Shown: one piece after another, positions 7,538 to 16,819 of the stretch
How the letters are laid out: every line of letters starts with the position of its first letter
How positions within the stretch are numbered: the first letter of the stretch is position 1
DNA from: Microbulbifer sp. TB1203
Lineage (GTDB): Bacteria; Pseudomonadota; Gammaproteobacteria; Pseudomonadales; Cellvibrionaceae
Direction: 5' to 3'
Assembly (NCBI RefSeq): GCF_030997045.1
Contig: NZ_CP116899.1
Coordinates: forward strand, 1,426,001-1,490,000
DNA: 64,000 nt
The notes under the pieces: generated by a model
The model's database searches: none
What the model was told of the DNA's origin: nothing
What the model saw: the letters and a program-made list of their open reading frames with translations, nothing else
Position numbers and translations under genes: made by a program

Positions 7538-9025
7538 TCAAGACTCCTGCGTAACACGCACCACCTCCTCCAGCGAAGTCACCCCCGCCAATACCTTCGC
7601 CACGCCGTCCTCGCGAATACTGGACGCCACCTTGCGCGCTTCCGTGACCAGCTTGCTCTCGGAGGCGCGGTCGTGGATCAGCTGGCGCATGACATCGTTG
7701 ACGGGCACCAGTTCATAGATACCCACGCGGCCCACATAGCCGCTGTGGCTGCAGTTCTCACAGCCGGCGGGGCGGTAGATCACCGCCTCCTCCACGCCCA
7801 GCAGACGGCACTCGGAGGCGTCGGCGCTGTGGGGCTGCCTGCACTTCGGGCAGAGTACCCGTACCAGGCGCTGGGCCAGCACGCCGATCAGGCTGGAGGA
7901 GAGCAGGAAGGGTTCGATACCCATGTCCACCAGACGGGTCACCGCGCCCAGTGCGGTATTGGTGTGCAGCGTGGAGAGCACCAGGTGGCCGGTAAGGCTC
8001 GCCTGGATTGCAATCTGCATGGTCTCCAGGTCGCGGATCTCCCCCACCATCACCACGTCCGGGTCCTGGCGCAGTATCGCGCGCAGACCGCGGGCGAAGG
8101 TCATGTCCGCCTTGGTGTTCACCTGGGTCTGGCCGACGCCTTCCAGGTTGTACTCCACCGGGTCCTCGACGGTGAGGATGTTCTTCTCCCGGTTGTTGAT
8201 GCTGGCGAGGCCGGCGTAAAGGGTGGTGGTCTTGCCGGAGCCGGTGGGGCCAGTGACCAGCAGGATGCCGTGGGGGCGACCCAGCAGTTCGGTCATCACC
8301 TGCAGGTCGCGGTCCGCCATGCCCAGCTTACCCATGTCCATCTTGCCGGCCTGCTTGTCCAGCAGGCGCATCACCACCCGCTCGCCGGCGGAGGACGGCA
8401 TGGTGGAGACGCGTACGTCCACCTCGCGCCCGGCCATCAGCAGGGAGATGCGGCCGTCCTGGGGAATGCGCTTCTCGGCGATGTCCAGCTTGGCCATTAC
8501 CTTGATACGGGACACCAGCAGCGGCGCCAGCGCGCGGCGCGGCTGCAGCACTTCACGCAGCACGCCGTCCACGCGAAAACGCACCACCAGGCGCTTCTCG
8601 AAAGTCTCGATATGGATATCCGAGGCTCCCTGCTTGAGGGACTCGGCGAAGATGGCGTTGATCAGCTTGACGATGGGGGCGTCGTCTTCCTGCTCCAGCA
8701 GGTCTTCGGTCTCCGGCAGGGAGTCGGCCACCGCGGCCAGGTCAAGGTCGTCGCCCAGTGTCTCCACATCGGAGAGATTGCCGCCCTCGCGGTTTTCGTA
8801 CAGCCGCTGCAGGGCGGCCTGGAAAGCCTCCTCTCCCACCGCCTCGATATCCACCGGGCGGCCACAGAGGCGCTGCACCTCCGCCAGTACCGACGGGTTC
8901 AGTGGCGCGACATACTGGCAGCGAGCGCCGCCGTCCACGTCGAGCAGCAGCGCACGGTGGCGCTTGGCGAAGGCATAGGGCAACCGCTTCACTGCCCGGG
9001 TTGTCACTTCCGCGCTGGCCGTCAT
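7538..9025 (-). CDS. gspE: type II secretion ATPase GspE
   Basis: A 495-residue cytoplasmic AAA-type ATPase that powers pseudopilus extension. Visible motifs: Walker A GPTGSGKTTTLY at residues 259-270, Asp box VEDPVE at 286-291, Walker B DPDVVMVGEIRD at 321-332, and a zinc-binding tetracysteine loop (CPKCRQP...CENCSHSG) about residues 387-420, all as in GspE/XcpR. The ATG start overlaps the gspD stop by four bases (translational coupling). Confidence 0.97.
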   Translation of the reverse strand: MTASAEVTTRAVKRLPYAFAKRHRALLLDVDGGARCQYVAPLNPSVLAEVQRLCGRPVDIEAVGEEAFQAALQRLYENREGGNLSDVETLGDDLDLAAVADSLPETEDLLEQEDDAPIVKLINAIFAESLKQGASDIHIETFEKRLVVRFRVDGVLREVLQPRRALAPLLVSRIKVMAKLDIAEKRIPQDGRISLLMAGREVDVRVSTMPSSAGERVVMRLLDKQAGKMDMGKLGMADRDLQVMTELLGRPHGILLVTGPTGSGKTTTLYAGLASINNREKNILTVEDPVEYNLEGVGQTQVNTKADMTFARGLRAILRQDPDVVMVGEIRDLETMQIAIQASLTGHLVLSTLHTNTALGAVTRLVDMGIEPFLLSSSLIGVLAQRLVRVLCPKCRQPHSADASECRLLGVEEAVIYRPAGCENCSHSGYVGRVGIYELVPVNDVMRQLIHDRASESKLVTEARKVASSIREDGVAKVLAGVTSLEEVVRVTQES

Positions 9026-11070
9026 TTTTCCGCCTCTATCACCTCTGCATCGAGAACTTCCACCGGCGCCTCGCCGTCCGGTTTCACTCCCATGCCGTCG
9101 TAGCCGCCGGTAGGTGGCAGCAGGTCCGGCAGCACGTCGCCGCGATGCCAGTCCCAGATCAGGCTGGTCCTGTCCTTCAGGTGAATCTGCTTTTCCTGCA
9201 GGTCCAGGTAGCGTTTGCGGGTCTCCTCGTAGCCGGCGATCTGGGTGCTGAGGATCTTCGGGCGTATGAACACCATCAGGTTGGTCTTGCTGACTTTTTT
9301 GTCAGTATTGCGAAACAGGCGGCCGATACCCGGGATATCCCCCAACAGCGGCACCTTGGATACCGACTCGGTGACTTGGTCCTCGATCAGGCCGCCGAGC
9401 ACCAGTATGGCGCCGTCGTCGACCAAAACCTTGGTGCGGATCTCCCGCTTGCTGGTCACGATATCCACCGCGCCCTCGCTGGTGGGCAGCACGTTCTCCA
9501 CCTTCTGCTCGATTTCCAGGGTCACGGAATTGTTGTTGTTTACCCGCGGGATCACCTTGAGCTCGGTACCGATATCCTCGCGCTGAATGGTGGTAAACGG
9601 GTCGTTATTGCTGCCGGACAGCAGCTGCTCACCGGTAACGAAGGGCACATTCTGGCCCACCAGTATCTCCGCCTCCTCATTGTCCAGAGCCATGATGGTT
9701 GGCGTGGAGAGGATATTGGCGTTGTTCTCCGAGGCGATGGCATTGATCGCGACGCGGATATCGGTGCCGCTCAAATAGCCCAGGTGCAGGGCGCCGGGGC
9801 CGGTCAGGCTGGCCAGCGGCAGGGAGAAGGGGTTGAAGGTTTCGACCACTTCACCATCCTCATTGATGGCCTGAGTGGCGGGGCTATTGTTCCAGCCCGC
9901 CACCGCATTTTCGTTGGCCCCGGTGATCCAACTGATACCCAGCTCGTTGCCGGTGCCCTCGGTCACTTCGACGATAATCGCCTCGATCAACACCTGTGCG
10001 CGACGCACGTCCAGCTTGGCGATCACCCCTTTCATGGTTTCCAGCAGTGACGGCGGCGCGGTGAGTATCAGGGCGTTGAGGGCCTCGTTGACCTGGATGC
10101 TCACTTCCACATCGGCGATCTGCTGGTCCTTCTCGGTCTTCTGGATGCTGCCGCTCATGCCCTCGAGGATCGGCTTGAGATCCACGGCGCTCGCGTACTG
10201 CACATAGACCACTGCGGTGTTGCCCTCACCATCCAGCGGCTGGTCGAGGCGGGCGATCACATTCTTCAGTTGCTGGCGGGTTACCGGATCGCCGGTGAGC
10301 AGCACGCTGTTGGAGCGCTCGTCCACGGCGATGCGCAGGGGCTGCACCTCACTACCTGGGCTGCTCTTGCCACCCGCCTGCAGCAACTCACCCAATACCT
10401 GTTTTACTTCCTTGGCGGAGGCGAACTGCAGTGGCACCAGTTCAATCTCGATGGCGCCGGCGCGATCCAGCTGTTTGACCAGATGCACTATCTGATCGAT
10501 GTTTGCGGCGCGGTCAGCGATGATCAGGGTGTTGGTGTCGGCGTAGGCGGCCAAGTGGCCGGTCTGCGGAATCAGCGGGCGCAGCATAGCAATCAGTTGG
10601 GCCGCAGAGATGTTCTCCACCCGCACGGTACGTACCACCAGGGACTCTGGCGGTGCGCGGGTCTCGTCGCTCACGACCGGAATCGCCTGCTGCTTGGCCA
10701 GGGCATCCGGCACCACTTTCCAGGCCCCCCCCTGCTCCACCAGGCTGAAGCCATTGACCTGGAGCACGGACATAAAGACTTCAAAGGCCTCTTGATGGGA
10801 CATGGGGTCGCCGGCAACGACGGTGACCTTACCCTTCACATTGGGGTGCACAATGATGTTCTTGCCGGTGAAATCCGCCGCCCAGTTGATCAGGTCGCGG
10901 ATATCGGCGTTGTCCAGCGACAGGGTCACCCTTTCCGGACCTTGGGTCAGCGCCGCCCCTTCCGGGCCCCGCGCCAGAACGTCCCCTTCCGGGGGTTGAG
11001 CCAGTATTGAAGTCGATATCAACAAACCCAGGCTGACTGCGAACAGCCGTCGATAGAACATCCTCATCAT
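9022..11070 (-). CDS. gspD: type II secretion secretin GspD
   Basis: A 682-residue outer-membrane secretin with a signal peptide (MMRMFYRRLFAVSLGLLIST). N0 (VTLSLDNADIRDLINWAADF) is followed by N1-N3 repeats, then the secretin core ending in VPLLGDIPGIGRLF, and a C-terminal S-domain tail for pilotin binding. The protein forms the multimeric gate for exoprotein release. Between signal peptide and N0 is a short degenerate repeat (PPEGDVLARGPEGAALTQGP). It is separated by 59 bp from gspC and overlaps gspE. Confidence 0.97.
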   Translation of the reverse strand: MMRMFYRRLFAVSLGLLISTSILAQPPEGDVLARGPEGAALTQGPERVTLSLDNADIRDLINWAADFTGKNIIVHPNVKGKVTVVAGDPMSHQEAFEVFMSVLQVNGFSLVEQGGAWKVVPDALAKQQAIPVVSDETRAPPESLVVRTVRVENISAAQLIAMLRPLIPQTGHLAAYADTNTLIIADRAANIDQIVHLVKQLDRAGAIEIELVPLQFASAKEVKQVLGELLQAGGKSSPGSEVQPLRIAVDERSNSVLLTGDPVTRQQLKNVIARLDQPLDGEGNTAVVYVQYASAVDLKPILEGMSGSIQKTEKDQQIADVEVSIQVNEALNALILTAPPSLLETMKGVIAKLDVRRAQVLIEAIIVEVTEGTGNELGISWITGANENAVAGWNNSPATQAINEDGEVVETFNPFSLPLASLTGPGALHLGYLSGTDIRVAINAIASENNANILSTPTIMALDNEEAEILVGQNVPFVTGEQLLSGSNNDPFTTIQREDIGTELKVIPRVNNNNSVTLEIEQKVENVLPTSEGAVDIVTSKREIRTKVLVDDGAILVLGGLIEDQVTESVSKVPLLGDIPGIGRLFRNTDKKVSKTNLMVFIRPKILSTQIAGYEETRKRYLDLQEKQIHLKDRTSLIWDWHRGDVLPDLLPPTGGYDGMGVKPDGEAPVEVLDAEVIEAEK

Positions 11071-11129
11071 TATTTATCTGGCTCTTTTATTTTGTATGTC
11101 TGAAAGAAATGGTCTTGGCAATCTGGCGA

Positions 11130-11813
11130 TTAGTCTGTACGGGCAGCCCGCCGCTCGCGGGCCAACTCGCGCAGCTCCTCCAGGCGCTCGCGGATGGACT
11201 GCTGTTTCTCCGAGCGACTGGCGGCACTGCTCGCACTGGCTTCCACTGCCTGGCGAGCGTAGTTGGCAATCTCCCGCATGGGAACGCTGGGGCGGCCATC
11301 CTCATCCGGATAGGTCAGCTTTTCCATTTTGCCGTTGCGCTGTAGCACAATATGGTCCACTGCCACGGAGTAAAGTTCCGCCCCCCCGGGCAGACTGTCA
11401 CCGATATAGACGCGCTGGGCCGGTTTGCCCTTCTCCGACACCAGGGCGCTGGCCTTGTCCTTGGCACTGTTGTCGAGCACTCCCGACAGCACCAGGTTGA
11501 GCTGGGTGATGGGGATATTGGCCAGATCCACTTCCGGCTGCTGGCTGGCAGCCTTCACCGGGGCACGGCCGAAGAAAGGGGTATTGGGCAGGGATTCCAC
11601 CCGGCCAACGGCGGATGCCTGCACACTGCGCCTGGCCAACAGCGACTCCTCGCTATCGTCGGGAACCACCAGTGCACCGTAAGCCACCAGGTTGAGCAGC
11701 AGCCAGCCACCGACGACAGCGGTGGAAGCCAGGGTGCTGCGCGGCAAAGACTTGCGCCGCCCAACGACTGCACCAATAGAGACAAAGGCTCGTTTTACTG
11801 CGGACATGAACAA
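11130..11813 (-). CDS. gspC: type II secretion protein GspC
   Basis: A 227-residue inner-membrane protein that links the platform to the GspD secretin. It has one membrane helix at about residues 28-50 and a periplasmic homology region at about 70-165 (PNTPFFGRAPV, LNLVLSGVLD, VYIGDSLPGG). The C terminus is charged and predicted coiled coil (SEKQQSIRERLEELRELARE). There is no PDZ domain; several GspC proteins carry a coiled coil instead. First gene of the operon, so the promoter should lie in 11814-12000, where I cannot pick a convincing sigma-70 site. Confidence 0.92.
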   Translation of the reverse strand: MFMSAVKRAFVSIGAVVGRRKSLPRSTLASTAVVGGWLLLNLVAYGALVVPDDSEESLLARRSVQASAVGRVESLPNTPFFGRAPVKAASQQPEVDLANIPITQLNLVLSGVLDNSAKDKASALVSEKGKPAQRVYIGDSLPGGAELYSVAVDHIVLQRNGKMEKLTYPDEDGRPSVPMREIANYARQAVEASASSAASRSEKQQSIRERLEELRELARERRAARTD

Positions 11814-12000
11814 CCCTGTGAGTCAACTTCAACGATTGAGCATATTTATCGATTATTGACGCCTATTCTCTTTCGTCACTTTGAGAAACGCAATGTTCAC
11901 TCTTTGGCGCATCATACAGCATATAATTTAATCAGTGTATGCAATTTGATCACCCTCCGGCGAAACCGGCCAGCGATGGCCCTTCACGGTAGAGCGACTC

Positions 12001-12028
12001 AAAAACAAAAAGGCGGCTCAATGCCGCC
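12001..12028 (-). terminator. intrinsic terminator after etfBA
   Basis: On the minus strand GGCGGC, a five-base loop and GCCGCC form a hairpin followed by TTTTTGTTTTT. It begins 31 bases after the etfA stop and separates the etf operon from gspC, which reads in the same direction. Confidence 0.85.
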
Positions 12029-12058
12029 CTTCTGGTCGATCAGTATATTAACTGAAAA

Positions 12059-12988
12059 TTACAGCTTTGTTTCCAGTTCCGGCACTGCATCGAAGAGATC
12101 CGCCACCAGTCCGTAGTCGGCGACGGAGAAGATTGGGGCCTCTTCGTCCTTGTTGATGGCCACGATCACCTTGGAATCCTTCATCCCCGCCAGGTGCTGG
12201 ATGGCGCCGGAGATGCCCACGGCGATGTACAGGTCGGGAGCGACTATCTTGCCGGTCTGGCCCACCTGCATGTCATTGGGCACGAAGCCCGCGTCCACCG
12301 CGGCGCGGGATGCGCCCACAGCGGCCCCCAGCTTGTCGGCCAGTTTGTACAGCAGCTCGAAGTTATCACCGTTCTGCATGCCGCGGCCGCCGGAGATCAC
12401 CACCTTGGCGGCAGTCAGTTCCGGGCGGTCGGATACCGCCAGCTCTTCGCCAACGAAGGAGGAAACGCCGGCGTCCTCAGCGATATCCACGGCCTCCACC
12501 GCGGCGCTGCCGCCCTCCGCAGCCACAGCGTCGAACGCAGTGGTACGCACGGTGATCACCTTGGTGGTATCGGAGCTCTGTACCGTGGCAACCACGTTGC
12601 CGGCGTAGATGGGGCGTTTGAAGGTGTCGGCACTCTCCACGGCGAGGATGTCGGAGATGGGCTGCACGTCCAACAGCGCCGCAACGCGCGGCAGCATATT
12701 CTTGCCGGTGGTGGTGGCCGGAGCCAGGATATGACTGTAGTCCCCGCCCAGGTCCGCCACCAGCTTGGCCACATTTTCCGCCAGTTGGTGTTCGTAGGCG
12801 GCGTTGTCCGCCACCAGAATCTTGGCGACGCCGTCGATCCTGGCTGCAGCCTCGGCTGCGGCACCGCAGTTGGCACCGGCTACCAGTACGTGGATATCGC
12901 CACCGATGGCCTTGGCCGCGGCGACGGTATTGAGCGTGGCGCCCTTGATCTCGGCGTTGTCGTGTTCCGCAATAACCAGAATGCTCAT
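12059..12988 (-). CDS. etfA: electron transfer flavoprotein alpha subunit
   Basis: A 309-residue ETF alpha subunit. The C-terminal FAD domain carries the signature ISGRGMQNGDNFELL-like loop and the stretch VGQTGKIVAPDLYIAVGISG, diagnostic for EtfA. With EtfB it collects electrons from acyl-CoA and other flavin dehydrogenases and passes them to ETF-ubiquinone oxidoreductase, encoded divergently at 14142. The ATG overlaps the etfB stop by four bases. Length and motifs are normal, so this is a confident assignment to the housekeeping (group I) ETF. Confidence 0.97.
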   Translation of the reverse strand: MSILVIAEHDNAEIKGATLNTVAAAKAIGGDIHVLVAGANCGAAAEAAARIDGVAKILVADNAAYEHQLAENVAKLVADLGGDYSHILAPATTTGKNMLPRVAALLDVQPISDILAVESADTFKRPIYAGNVVATVQSSDTTKVITVRTTAFDAVAAEGGSAAVEAVDIAEDAGVSSFVGEELAVSDRPELTAAKVVISGGRGMQNGDNFELLYKLADKLGAAVGASRAAVDAGFVPNDMQVGQTGKIVAPDLYIAVGISGAIQHLAGMKDSKVIVAINKDEEAPIFSVADYGLVADLFDAVPELETKL

Positions 12989-13737
12989 TGGATTACCTTC
13001 GCCTCGTTCTTCAGTTTCTCTACCAGTTCGTCCACGCTGGCGACCTTGACGCCCGCCTGGCGCTCCGCCGGCGGCTCGACTTTCAGGGTCTTGGTGCGCG
13101 GCGTGACATCCACACCCAGCTCTTCCGGGCTAGTGGTGTCGAGCGGCTTCTTCTTCGCCTTCATGATATTGGGCAGGGAGGCGTAGCGCGGCTCGTTCAG
13201 GCGCAGGTCGGTGGTGACGATCGCCGGCAGCTTCAGGGAGACGGTCTGCAGGCCGCCATCGACCTCTCGGGTCACCTTCACGGAACCATCTTCCACCACT
13301 ACTTCGGAAGCAAAGGTGCCCTGCCCCATCCCGGTCAGCGCGCCCAGCATCTGGCCGGTCTGGTTGTTGTCACCGTCGATGGACTGTTTACCCAGGATCA
13401 CCAGTTGGGGCTCCTCTTTATCCACGATCGCCTTCAGACACTTGGCCACTGCCAGCGGCTGTAGCTCGGCATCGGTTTCCACCAGGATGCCGCGGTCGGC
13501 GCCGAGCGCCAGCGCGGTGCGGATCTGCTCCTGGCACTGCTTGGGTCCCATGGAGACGGCGACTATCTCGCTGACAACGCCTTTCTCCTTCAAGCGTACC
13601 GCCTCTTCCACGGCGATTTCGCAGAAGGGGTTGATAGACATTTTCACGTTGGCGGTATCGACGTCGGAGCCGTCCGCCTTCGGGCGGACCTTGACGTTGA
13701 AGTCCACAACGCGTTTCACAGCTACAAGAACTTTCAT
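12985..13737 (-). CDS. etfB: electron transfer flavoprotein beta subunit
   Basis: A 250-residue ETF beta subunit (MKVLVAVKRVVDFNVKVR start) that binds AMP and partners EtfA. The recognised motif VKREVDGGLQ-like loop and LGKQSIDGDNNQTGQML identify a group I ETF as used in beta-oxidation. First gene of the etfBA operon. A PsrA-type inverted repeat lies 77 bp upstream of its start, in the region shared with the divergent ETF-ubiquinone oxidoreductase gene, which suggests fatty-acid-responsive control. Confidence 0.97.
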   Translation of the reverse strand: MKVLVAVKRVVDFNVKVRPKADGSDVDTANVKMSINPFCEIAVEEAVRLKEKGVVSEIVAVSMGPKQCQEQIRTALALGADRGILVETDAELQPLAVAKCLKAIVDKEEPQLVILGKQSIDGDNNQTGQMLGALTGMGQGTFASEVVVEDGSVKVTREVDGGLQTVSLKLPAIVTTDLRLNEPRYASLPNIMKAKKKPLDTTSPEELGVDVTPRTKTLKVEPPAERQAGVKVASVDELVEKLKNEAKVIQ

Positions 13738-13813
13738 GGATATCCCGTCTCAGTAGTCTTTACTTGGGAACCGCGACTGACTGTTCACATCGCGAGCAAA
13801 TACGGTCTTTGAG

Positions 13814-13829
13814 TCAAACAGGCGTTTGA
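13814..13829. promoter_or_regulatory. PsrA-type operator in the etf divergon
   Basis: TCAAAC-AGGC-GTTTGA is a perfect inverted repeat that satisfies the Pseudomonas PsrA consensus C/G-AAAC-N2-4-GTTT-G/C. PsrA is a TetR-family repressor released by long-chain fatty acids, and in Pseudomonas it is reported to control the equivalent etfBA and ETF dehydrogenase genes. The site lies between these divergent genes here. Binding itself is inferred. Confidence 0.7.
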
Positions 13830-13991
13830 ACGGCGGCTATGTTGACCCTTCTAACAGGCAAAATCAATAGCCGAATAGCCGGACCCAACACCATTCAACA
13901 AATCTATTTCCGGGCATAAAAGCGAGCAATTTCAACAGTCTATCTCATCGAACCGAGGCGTATTTGCCACGGCAATTGAATAATCCTGCAA

Positions 13992-14021
13992 TTGGTAGGG
14001 CTGGTTAAAGGCCTATATAAT
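13992..14021 (+). promoter_or_regulatory. candidate sigma-70 promoter of ETF-QO
   Basis: TTGGTA (13992-13997) and TATAAT (14016-14021) are separated by 18 bases and lie about 120 bp before the ETF-QO GTG start. The -10 box is a consensus match; the -35 is partial. Confidence 0.45.
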
Positions 14022-14141
14022 CCGCAGCCAATCAGGGGCCGGGATTCAACGTCGAATCACCCGGACACAATAAAAGATACATGATGCGCAGGCCCGAGTT
14101 GTAAAACACAGCTCATAAAATAACCAGCTGAGGAGAGCGCC

Positions 14142-15779
14142 GTGGAACGCGAATCAATGGAATACGATGTAGTGATCGTGGGCGCCGGCCCCGCGGGACT
14201 GGCGGCGGCCTCCCGTATTCGCCAGCTCAACGAAGACATCTCCGTATGCGTGGTGGAAAAGGGCTCCGAAGTGGGTGCCCATATTCTCTCCGGCGCGGTA
14301 TTCGAACCCACCGCCCTGAACGAACTCTTCCCGGACTGGAAAGACCGCGGCGCCCCTCTCAATACCCCCGTCAAAGGCGACGACATCTATGTGATGGGCA
14401 GCGCAGAGAAAGCTACCCGCGTACCCAACCTCTTTGTGCCCAGCACCATGCACAATGAGGGCAACTATATTATCAGCCTCGGCAACCTGTGCCGCTGGCT
14501 GGCGGAGCAGGCGGAGAACCTGGGAGTGGAGATCTTCCCCGGCTTCGCCGCCGCCGAAGTGCTCTACAACGAGGACGGCTCCGTCAAAGGCATCGCCACC
14601 GGCGATATGGGCGTGGGTGCCAATGGCGAGCACAAGGACTCCTACATGCCCGGCATGGAGCTGCACGCCAAGTACACCCTCTTCGCCGAGGGCTGCCGCG
14701 GTCACCTGGGCAAACAGCTGATCGAGCGCTTCAAGCTGGACGAAGGCGTGGACCCGCAGCATTACGGCATCGGCATCAAGGAAATCTGGAAAGTCAGCGA
14801 CGACAAGCACCAGCAGGGCCTGGTGGTACACACCGCCGGCTGGCCCCTGGACGAGAGCGGCTCCCACGGCGGCGGCTTCCTCTATCACCTGGAGGACAAC
14901 CAGGTGGTCGTGGGCCTGATCACCGACCTGGCCTACAGCAACCCCCACGTGAGCCCTTTCGACGAGTTCCAGCGCTACAAGCACCACCCGGTGATCAAGC
15001 AGTACCTGGAGGGCGGCCACCGGGTTGCCTACGGCGCCCGCGCCATCACCAAGGGCGGCCTGCAGTCCCAACCGAAGATGACCTTCCCCGGCGGCCTGCT
15101 GATCGGCGACAACGCCGGCACCCTGAACTTCGCCAAGATCAAAGGCAACCACACCGCGATGAAGTCCGGCATGATCGCCGCGGAAGCCGCAGTGGAGGCC
15201 CTGACGGCGGACCGCGCCAACGACGAACTCACCGAATACACCACCAGGTACCGCGACAGCTGGGCCTGGAAAGAGCTGCACAAACAGCGCAACTTCGGCC
15301 CGGCCCAGCACAAGTGGGGCAATATCCTCGGCTCCGCCTACGCCTTTATCGACATCAACATCTTTCAGGGCAAGCTGCCCTGGACCCTGCGCGATCCCAA
15401 GGCCGATCACGCCCAACTGAGGCCGGCCGCGGACTGCAAGAAAATCGACTACCCCAAGCCCGACGGCGTGCTCAGCTTCGACAAGCTGTCCTCGGTGTTT
15501 ATCTCCAACACCAACCACGAGGAAGACCAGCCCTGTCACCTGACCCTGAAGGACGACGAGATACCGCTGAACCACAACCTGCCCATCTACGACGAACCGG
15601 CCCAGCGCTACTGCCCCGCCGCCGTCTACGAGGTGGTGGAGGAAGCGGGCAAGCTGCGCTTCCAGATCAACGCCCAGAACTGCGTGCACTGCAAGACCTG
15701 TGATATCAAGGACCCCACGCAGAATATCGTCTGGGTCGCGCCGGAGGGCGGCGGCGGGCCCAACTACCCGAATATGTAA
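14142..15779 (+). CDS. electron transfer flavoprotein-ubiquinone oxidoreductase
   Basis: A 545-residue inner-membrane-associated flavo-iron-sulfur protein that passes electrons from reduced ETF to ubiquinone. The FAD Rossmann motif is DVVIVGAGPAGLAAASR near the N terminus. The 4Fe-4S ligands are in the C-terminal ferredoxin-like segment (NAQNCVHCKTCDIKDPTQN) together with the upstream RYCPAAVYE cysteine. The GTG start is preferred because AGGAGA lies 5 bases upstream at 14131-14136; a Met six residues in is the alternative. It is transcribed divergently from etfBA, its electron donor, sharing the PsrA-like operator region. Confidence 0.96.
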   Translation: MERESMEYDVVIVGAGPAGLAAASRIRQLNEDISVCVVEKGSEVGAHILSGAVFEPTALNELFPDWKDRGAPLNTPVKGDDIYVMGSAEKATRVPNLFVPSTMHNEGNYIISLGNLCRWLAEQAENLGVEIFPGFAAAEVLYNEDGSVKGIATGDMGVGANGEHKDSYMPGMELHAKYTLFAEGCRGHLGKQLIERFKLDEGVDPQHYGIGIKEIWKVSDDKHQQGLVVHTAGWPLDESGSHGGGFLYHLEDNQVVVGLITDLAYSNPHVSPFDEFQRYKHHPVIKQYLEGGHRVAYGARAITKGGLQSQPKMTFPGGLLIGDNAGTLNFAKIKGNHTAMKSGMIAAEAAVEALTADRANDELTEYTTRYRDSWAWKELHKQRNFGPAQHKWGNILGSAYAFIDINIFQGKLPWTLRDPKADHAQLRPAADCKKIDYPKPDGVLSFDKLSSVFISNTNHEEDQPCHLTLKDDEIPLNHNLPIYDEPAQRYCPAAVYEVVEEAGKLRFQINAQNCVHCKTCDIKDPTQNIVWVAPEGGGGPNYPNM

Positions 15780-15794
15780 GGGGTAGCAATACGC

Positions 15795-16010
15795 TGTAGG
15801 AGCGGCCCATGGCCGCGATCGGCGGTAGCTACGAAGTAAAGCCGCTGATTCGCACCATAGCTCGGCACATCCGTGTACCTCAGCCTCCGGCCAGTTGAAG
15901 TTGCTCAAATCCGCTCCCGGCGGATTTGTCCCTGGCGCTCACCCTTTGGGCGCCTTCGGCGTCCAAATTTGTTCCAGACAAATTTGTCGCGGCCATCGGC
16001 CGCTCCTACA
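15795..16010. repeat. composite REP-like repeat region
   Basis: TGTAGGAGCGGCCCATGGCC at 15795 and its inverted partner ending GGCCGCTCCTACA at 16010 bracket a small palindrome (CAAATCCGC...GCGGATTTG, about 15905-15929) and the 57-bp repeat 15932-15988 that recurs inside gspJ. The GTAGGAGCGGCC unit also occurs twice at 56235-56374. The arrangement resembles REP/BIME elements of pseudomonads. Confidence 0.75.
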
Positions 16011-16075
16011 AAGGAATCAACCGCCCCCACAACACCGGCTAAACTGATTCAGTAAATCCCCGATGCACTGGATTC

Positions 16076-16723
16076 ATGAAACCCGCCCTACTCTGCATAG
16101 ACCTGCAATACCTCGATGCCGCGCGCGGCTGCGGAATCTTCACCGATCCGGGCTACAGCGCTTTCGGCAAGGAGAGAGAGGAATACTACTTTGCGCGCCT
16201 GGAACAGCAGGTATTGCCCAATGTGCAGAAGTTACAGGCGCTGTTTCGCGACAAGGGCCTGGAGGTCATCCATATCCGGGTCATGTCGCAGACCGGGGAT
16301 GGCCGCGACCGCACTTATTGGCACAAGAAACTCGGGCTGCACTGCCCGCCCGGCTCGCGGGAAGCCGAATTTATCGAATCCGTCGCGCCCCAAAAAGATG
16401 ACCTGGTGATCAACAAGACCTCCGCCAGCCCATTCGGCAACAGCGATATCCACACCCTACTGTGCCGACTGGGCATTACACAGCTCTACTGCTGCGGGGT
16501 TTTTACCGACGTGGCAGTGGAATCCACCATTCGCGCAGCAGCCGACTTCGGTTACTGCCCAATGCTGATCGAGGATGCTACCGCTTCAGCCAGCGATGCC
16601 GTACAGCAAGACTGTATCAATCGCCTCGACGGACGCTATTGCGAAATGGTGCGGACGCGGGAACTGCAGGAAGATCTGGAACAGCATGTCAGGTCAGTGA
16701 GGAAAAAAACCGGGTACTGGTGA
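16076..16723 (+). CDS. isochorismatase-family hydrolase lacking the catalytic Cys
   Basis: A 215-residue protein of the isochorismatase/nicotinamidase fold. The conserved Asp (CIDLQ, Asp9) and Lys (VINKTSASPF, Lys114) are present. In the usual nucleophile loop, normally G-x-x-T-x-V-C-V-x-S-T, the sequence reads GVFTDVAVEST, so Ala147 replaces the catalytic Cys. Two other cysteines (139-140) lie just before the loop. True isochorismatases such as EntB and PhzD also lack this Cys, so a non-thiol hydrolase is possible, but no siderophore or phenazine genes are nearby. Substrate unknown. Flanked upstream by REP repeats and downstream by the TonB receptor, convergent. Confidence 0.8.
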   Translation: MKPALLCIDLQYLDAARGCGIFTDPGYSAFGKEREEYYFARLEQQVLPNVQKLQALFRDKGLEVIHIRVMSQTGDGRDRTYWHKKLGLHCPPGSREAEFIESVAPQKDDLVINKTSASPFGNSDIHTLLCRLGITQLYCCGVFTDVAVESTIRAAADFGYCPMLIEDATASASDAVQQDCINRLDGRYCEMVRTRELQEDLEQHVRSVRKKTGYW

Positions 16724-16734
16724 CAGTACCCGGT
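16703..16734 (-). terminator. intrinsic terminator of the TonB receptor gene
   Basis: ACCGGGTACTG (16709-16719), a four-base loop and CAGTACCCGGT (16724-16734) form a perfect 11-bp stem. Read on the minus strand it is followed by seven T residues, so it terminates the receptor transcript about 85 bp after its stop. The hairpin overlaps the stop codon of the convergent hydrolase gene. Confidence 0.85.
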
Positions 16735-16819
16735 TCTGAGGCGGTCTTGATCAATCGCTTGCCACATCCCTGTGGCCCTGTCCCTGTTTTTCGATTTTGA
16801 TGATCCTTGAAATTACAAT

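Noticed and set aside
14154..15908. Minus-strand frame of 584 codons opposite ETF-QO.
   Set aside because: Antisense of a fully conserved gene with a good RBS; the translation is Val/Ala/Gly-rich without motifs.
16709..16736. Hairpin at 16709 as a terminator of the hydrolase gene on the plus strand.
   Set aside because: The T-run lies only on the minus-strand side, so it terminates the TonB receptor transcript instead.
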